NCBI GenBank assembly: GCA_016647705.1
Contig: CM028328.1
Coordinates: 39,036,501 to 39,100,500 of the forward strand
Length of the DNA stretch: 64,000 nt
Reading direction: 5' to 3'
Source of the DNA: Eucommia ulmoides
Taxonomy: Eukaryota; Streptophyta; Magnoliopsida; Garryales; Eucommiaceae
The notes under the pieces are model-generated. The model ran no database searches. It saw nothing but the letters and a program-made list of their open reading frames with translations, and was not told where the DNA came from. Numbering within the stretch: the first letter of the stretch is position 1; each line of letters opens with the position of its first letter. The position numbers and the translations under genes were made by a program. This document shows positions 58,252-64,000 of the stretch, in pieces.

Positions 58252-58539
58252 TGGAGGAAGATGAGAGGGAAATACAAGTCCTTGAGATTTAAACACTAAT
58301 TTGATTACAAACGTGTAAGACTTCAAGTTGGAGTTGGCCATATGCCTTACATATATTCTATTGAAGAGTGAGAAATACTTTGGGGGATATAGTAGAGAGC
58401 TTGAGGATCCTTTGTTTCTTGCTTCTTTGTTTGCTTCCTTGTAAGACTTGTTGTATCATACCCTAGGTACTGTGAAATATCTTTATTTGCTTCAAAACCA
58501 AATAATAATAATAATAATAATTGATAATGTCAAAATCTA
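58252..58539. other. Short intergenic stretch
   Basis: AT-rich with an AAT/ATA repeat at about 58500-58520. Nothing else recognised. Confidence 0.4.
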
Positions 58540-59464
58540 AATCATCGGGAATAGTTCCTTGAGATTTGTAATGAGAATCTCCCCAAACCTTAGTTCTTGC
58601 AAAACAATACACCGCGGGTGTATCTATTGGCGTTGCATTTTCGATGTAAGAATCAATAGTGTTTTCTGGGGAGAATTGGGTAATGGATAGGAGAGATGTG
58701 CGCCAGGCTAGGTCTCTCTTTTGTAGTATTTATAGGAGATGAAAGATTTATTTCTAAGTCTTCCATGAATATCGATCAATCCCATTTAATGTGGTGGATT
58801 TAGTGGGATGTGGAGTAATGGGTTATTACTTTTAAACATAATCACTCATTCCATATTTATCGGGTCGTTGTAATGGTTACCAAGCAAAGATGTCAATGAC
58901 TGAGCATATCTCGGGGTCTATGACCGTGCTCTAGATGGCGTAGTAGAGATTCTTGACTCGTTGTCCCGAGCTAAAATGACGAGTGTTTATCCCCTAGCTT
59001 GGGTGTAATAATTTTGAGTGTCGACGTTGGATCCCGGGTAAGGCCCCTCAAGCATTTATTTACTCGTCCAAGCTCTCCTCTATGGCCTATCATTGATTGT
59101 GAAGTCTGCCCGGGCGCCACGTGCCGAGTAGGTGGCTAACGTTACGCGATACGTGGCTGGAACCTAGGTCTTCTCGAAATTACCCTCATCAGATGACCCT
59201 ATTCCCAAGGACCCAAGATAATTTGCTCGATAATATAAGTGGGGGAATGAATCTGATGTTCCAGGATAGCGTGCTCGATAGAAAAATTGAGAGACTCTCT
59301 TCGATTTTGTTACCTAAATGGGAATTTGAAAAGTTGTGACGTTTTGTGTTAAGCGCCTACAATTTACCATGCATTAAATGTGTGGTTGATTTTACATAGA
59401 ATGTCTTCTCATCTCCCTAGGTGACGATTGGCATTCCCGCCACGTGGTTGCTCCCTATTTACGT
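58540..59464 (+). repeat. LTR fragment of the family found in the BAM3-like intron
   Basis: It aligns with 46990-47575 and with the reverse complement of about 49360-50260; shared landmarks are CTTGCAAAACAAT, GTATTTATAGGAGATGAAAG and CCACGTGGTTGC. It is cut at 59465 by a Copia LTR. No coding sequence. Confidence 0.7.
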
Positions 59465-59489
59465 TGTTGGCCCAATGAACTACCCAAGA

Positions 59490-60189
59490 TGATGAGAACC
59501 AACAAGCAACATCAAAGGACACATTGCATGTCCCGGTTGGGCCCATTACTAGGGCAAGATCCAAGAAGATCAAAGAAGCGCTTAATGGGCTAATTCAAGA
59601 GCTTTCGGCTGAATCGAAAACAATAAAGCCCAAATTAGGCCCAAATGACGATCAAGACCTAATCCATCTCATCAAAGCAAGTGAATAGGTTTAGACATGA
59701 ACTCAAATAGACCAACCTTATTAGCCTTTTCCTTTTTAGATTAAGAGTAGGGTTTTCTTGTTTCTCTAGGGTTTCTTTTTTTTTTGTATTGTAGCCGCAC
59801 TATTCACGAGCACTGTTCACCGACATTGTTCACCGACACTATTCATTACCTATTTAAGAAAGTTGTATCCCATGAGGAAGAACACATTACTTTGATTAAT
59901 AAAAATTGTGAGAGTTTTCTCTTTAGTTCTTCAGAGAACTTTTCCTGAACTTATCAAGAGTTTCTTGTGGCGTTCAAACTTATATCTTTGATTCGTGATT
60001 CATTATAATCATTGGGTCAAGATCATTATACCATTGGTTCGCGTTTCATTCATAAACGTTGGGTCAAGGTAATCTATCTTTCAATTTATGTATTTTTAAC
60101 TCGTTCAAAATCTGATTTAGTTTCGATCTTCGCAAAAAAAATCCTAAGTTGGTTTTGGGTCTCATTAATCCTTGGTGAGGTTTGCATCA
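59490..60189 (+). mobile_element. Solo LTR of the CRM-like family, TSD CAAGA
   Basis: This 700-bp LTR begins TGATGAGAACC and ends TTTGCATCA, matching 37163-37876, with CAAGA at 59485-59489 and 60190-60194. It arose by LTR-LTR recombination after insertion. Its first 150 bp still read as the polyprotein tail (GPITRARSKKIKEAL-like). Confidence 0.9.
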
Positions 60190-61406
60190 CAAGAGGGGGG
60201 TGAATTCGGTAGTAACAAAAATTTAAATAATTAAATACTTAATTATCAAATAATCAACTTTTCCTTAATAAATTATTATCTTCATTACGCAACGAATAAG
60301 TGTTTAATTCTAGATGCACACTCAAACACAATATAATGAAAATAAAGAATGTAGCATACCAAGATATATCCTGATTTATCAAGCTAGTCTTGCCTAATCT
60401 AGTCCCCCGAGCTCCACGGAGAATCGTAACCTCTAACCCCTAATTCCTTTACCAGGTAGGAATCAAACTTTTACAACGCTTCTTTTATCAGACTCAGAAT
60501 CAACCTCTACAATTATCCTTTTCCCAAGTTAAGGAAGAACCTTACCTTTTTATCAGGCTAAAGACTAACCTAATTCTATTACAGGAAGAATCAAAATCTA
60601 ATTCTTTTAACATGCTAAAGATCAAACCTCACCATACTCTCAAGTATCATTTTCACAGGTAAGGATAAAACTTTTACAATTTACTCAATTCAATTATAGG
60701 GAGAATCAAAACCTAATTCTTTTCAAGGGAAAATAATAACCTAACTATTTTTCCTTAGGACAAAGATCAAAGTCTAATATTTTTCATAGGAAAAAGATCA
60801 AAACCTAGTTACCTTGACAAGACATCGACCCAACCATGTCTAATCCGCTCAAACTCACAAATACAGAAAATTATAAGTTTCTTCTCACAAGAAGCTTCTA
60901 CCACCTCAATACCGATATACTTAATTAATGTCTCAAAATTTACTACGTGATATATGCAATGTGATGCAAATTAATATCTTATTAATAATCAATATGGGTA
61001 GCACAAATTAAAACATGTAATCAGATAATCACACAAAATTATTTTAAATTTTTTTTTAGACTTCTACGTTCGAGGATGATTTTATAATGATATTAAATCC
61101 AAGCAAGTAATAATAATATGAAATCAAAATAGAGAACAATAGCTTGGAAATATCTCACCGAAAAAACACCGAAGATTAAAAATAGAATCGCAATATAGCA
61201 CAAGTCAGTAACGCCAGTTTAGATCAAGAACTTTACACAAATATCTCATAAAAATCTCAAAGTAATAATATATCTTAGAAAAGGTTAGAACTGATTGTTA
61301 TTGATGTGTTTAACCTCAATCCCACAGGTTTATATATATAAACCGATAACAAGCCCTCCAACGGTTACTTTTCAAAAGATATATCTCTAAAAGACACTCT
61401 TAGATC

Positions 61407-62291
61407 TAAGGGTGTGCAAAATACCCGAAACTCATTGGGCTGATCCAAACCCGCCCGAAAATGGCCCAATCTTATGTCAAATTGAACAGGAACAGATTAA
61501 ATAGGCCCAAAATGTTCAGGCCCGAAGTTCGCGAATCGGTGGGCGATTATTAAACCCTCGGATCGAATTACACTTGATCCGATCCAAAGGTAAAACAATG
61601 TCATTTAAAATAGTGTATATATACACCTTATGCGATTGGAACCCTAGCCGCATCCCTCAGTTTTCTTCTTCCGCCTCTCCTAACTAAATCTCAAGCTCTC
61701 CTCTACTCTTCTCAAGCTCTCCTCATCCCAGATCTATGAAGCTTGTTTCACCAAAGCTTCGTCCCTTCATCGATTTTAGATCAACGACGATGACGATGGT
61801 GCTTCATCAATTCAAATCTCAGACCCGACTTCTAAATCGGTGATGGCGATGATGCTTCCCAGATTGACAACGACGACTACGACTACGATGCTTCCTGATC
61901 TTCCAGATCAATGCTTCTTCCATGCGTTGGGGACAATGATATGTAAGTTTATTATTTCAATCTCTTTCAAATCGAAGTCGACGACGATTTGAAGCTTGTG
62001 TATGTTTTCGACTTAAATTGTTATTGATTTCATTTCCTTTGTTTGTAATCGCATCCAAATCCGATTCGATCAAAAAATCGTCCGATCCGATATGGTTAGG
62101 GATTCAACCGACCCCGATCCAAAAAATTTTGTATCGGTAATTTTTTTGGATAACCCAAATATCTCGGATCGACCGAGTAAATGGGCCAAATTTGAATTTG
62201 GTATCGGTAATTTTTTTGGGTAACCCGAATATCTCGGATCGGCCGAGTAAATGGGCCAAATCTGATCCGATCTGACCCGCGCACACCTCTA
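61407..62291. mobile_element. hAT-like non-autonomous element, 8-bp TSD CTTAGAYC
   Basis: Ends TAAGGGTGTGC and GCACACCTCTA are inverted with one or two mismatches. The flanks are CTTAGATC (61399-61406) and CTTAGACC (62292-62299). The related LTR at about 38455 has the uninterrupted CTCTTAGACCCC, an empty site. It carries a 70-bp tandem duplication (62131-62200, 62201-62270). The GC-richer middle (about 61640-61950) looks like a plant gene leader with GACGAC repeats, but no protein is recognised. Confidence 0.8.
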
Positions 62292-62450
62292 CTTAGACCC
62301 CATATAATAATATCTTTCAATTCTGGGGTAATCCACTTAAAGATAACTTTTAAAACTCTCAAATAAGTCCATAAAATATTTCTCAATTCATAATCACAAA
62401 GATATGAAGTATTTAACTACTTAAATTGAGGGAAATATAAATTATGTGCT

Positions 62451-63941
62451 CCAATGTGAAACTGAAGAAGAAATATTGACCTAAAGCAAAATATCCCTAA
62501 AGATATGGTATATATATTTTAAGTATTTCTTAAATTGGTACATTTAATTCTTTATATCCTATTGATTTGAGTTTGAGAAATATTTGAGGGACTAAATTGA
62601 ATGATTTAAAATCTATAATTAAGTGAATTGAACCAAGATTAAGTCATATCAATAAATAGGGTCTATATGAGCAATTAAATGTCATGATATGTGGAAACTA
62701 GCCGTTGGAGGACCTGTTTCAAATCTATTTAATAGACCTGCGTTTTTTAGAGAATTATTATTAATTCCATCACGAACTATTCAACTCCTGAGTTTTCTGA
62801 GAGTTATTATTCTGATATTATATTGAGATATTATAATAAGATCATTCTGGTGTTGAAATTCTTGAGTTAAAGCGCTAATTTATTTGGCGTCACCAATCTG
62901 AACTGACTAGCGATTTGATTTGCATTCTTTCAGTGTTTTTCTAGTGAGATCGTTCTAATCTTATCTTTTATTGAGTTTATTATTATTATTGCTTGCTTGG
63001 TAATTTGATCTTGTGAAATCGTTTTTGAACTTTAAATTGCTTGAAAATATTTTGAAACGATTTCTTGTGAAAATCTGATTACGTGTTAAATTGTGTGCTA
63101 CCCATCTATATTAAAATTAGATTTTGATATTCTCACTTTATTTCCATCACTAGTATATATCGGGACATTAATCGAATTTAAATTTAATCTGAGATGATAG
63201 AAGCTCTGAGTGGGGAAAAGCTGATCAATTTTGTAATTGGTGAGTTGTGTGCGGATTAGATACTATTGAGAGTATCTAGTTAGGGGTAGTTGAGTTTCAA
63301 TCTCTTCCGGTAAAGAGATTGAGAATTGATTTTTTCCTAAAGTATAAAAAGATTAGGTTACTCTTTTCCCGTGAAAAGGGATAGGTGTAATTTTTCTTGA
63401 TTAGAATTAGTGTGAGTAAATTATAAAGGTTTCATCCTTACTTGGGAAAATGATACTTGGAGTGATTGTGAGATTTGATTCTTAGCCTAAGGTATAAAAG
63501 AATTAGATTTGATCCTTAACCTGTGAAAGGATTAGGTTAGTCTTGAGCTTGGGAAAAAGATAAGGTTATTCCTGAGCATGTGAAAATGGATTGTAAAGGT
63601 TGATTCTAAGACTGCGAAAAGAATCAGTGTAAGGGTTTGGTTCCTACCTGGAAAAAAAATCTTGAGTTTCATGGGTACGACTCTTTGTGGAGCTCGGAGA
63701 ACTAAATTATCGAAGAGTAGCTTGGTGAACCAGTATAAATCTTGGTGTGCTATGATTTTAGTTTATTTATTTTCAGCAATTTAGGTGTGCACCTAGTTTA
63801 CTTAACACTTATCCACTACTACAAAGATAATAATTAATTTAGGATAAAATTAATTATTTGAATTTTTAAGTGTTATAATTTGATTTAATTTTATTATTAC
63901 CCAATTCACCCCCCCTCTTGGGTAGATCATTGGGCCAACAA
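62451..63941 (+). repeat. Copia LTR, 3' part, inverted relative to 59465-62450
   Basis: It aligns with 1-1425 and ends CCCTCTTGGGTAGATCATTGGGCCAACA-type sequence at 63941 (terminal TGGGCCAACA). The stem-loop series runs from about 63255 to 63630. Together with 59465-62450 it makes two LTRs joined head to head, that is, a long imperfect inverted repeat. Confidence 0.78.
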
Positions 63942-64000
63942 TAAAAAATGACTAGTTTTTTACTAGGAGACTAAATTCCTCGAAATCTCAATCGAAACAG
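63942..64000. other. Unassigned end of window
   Basis: Fifty-nine bases with no recognisable content. Confidence 0.3.

Larger units (their letters stand above)
59465..62450 (-). repeat. Copia LTR (inverted copy) carrying two insertions
   Basis: It starts TGTTGGCCCAATGAACTACC, is interrupted by a solo LTR (59490-60189) and a hAT-like element (61407-62291), and otherwise aligns with 20411-20986 plus 37882-38575. Stem-loop units occur in inverted form at about 60440-60800. Near 62450 it changes to the oppositely oriented copy. Confidence 0.75.

Overview
This is a eudicot nuclear genomic window dominated by retrotransposons. The evidence is an intron-containing leucine-rich-repeat receptor kinase gene, plant LTR-retrotransposon lineages (Copia, and Gypsy of Athila, Tat and CRM-like type), plant-type tRNA primer sites, several small DNA transposons, and AT-rich spacers without bacterial operon structure. 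I cannot name the species. Only one host gene looks functional: a CLAVATA1/BAM3-like receptor kinase on the minus strand (exon 1 at 50607-53121, exon 2 at 46046-46383).

Positions 1-41200 are a transposon nest whose layers can be separated by target-site duplications (TSDs). The oldest layer is a Tat-type Gypsy element on the minus strand: LTR and primer site near 41180, gag 40370-40908, protease 39469-39892, integrase 14721-15396 continuing at 3830-4383, and an antisense extra ORF at 1523-2670. An Athila-like non-autonomous element (4389-14715, TSD ATGAC) sits inside the integrase and itself holds two Copia fragments. A Copia element (15397-39468) sits between protease and integrase. Its 5' LTR was hit by a CRM-like Gypsy element (20987-37876, TSD ACACC). 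The gag of that element was hit by a non-coding element with ends TGTCACACC...GGTCTTACA (22828-35831, TSD TATTT). That element was hit by a nearly complete Athila element (24211-34441, TSD ATTCC, LTRs about 1% different). This makes five layers.

Positions 41200-45700 hold the rest of the Tat LTR region, tandem repeats, a PIF/Harbinger-like MITE (TSD TTA) and a Mutator-like MITE (9-bp TSD). Positions 46046-53121 are the BAM3-like gene. Its single intron, placed inside the APE motif codon, is 4.2 kb and contains two inverted LTR-like arms.

Positions 53467-58251 are an interleaved set of long inverted repeats with TAGGGGTC-type ends. They enclose a broken piece of a CIPK6-like protein kinase gene (C-terminal regulatory region), so this looks like gene capture by a DNA transposon. 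Positions 58540-63941 hold an LTR fragment and two Copia LTRs in inverted orientation. One of these carries a solo CRM-like LTR (TSD CAAGA) and a hAT-like element.

The most unusual non-coding signal is a serial array of short stem-loops inside the Copia LTRs (about 950-1280 and 63255-63630, and in inverted copies), with compensatory base changes between copies. All coordinates of degenerate elements are hand-aligned estimates, except where a TSD or exact LTR end is given.
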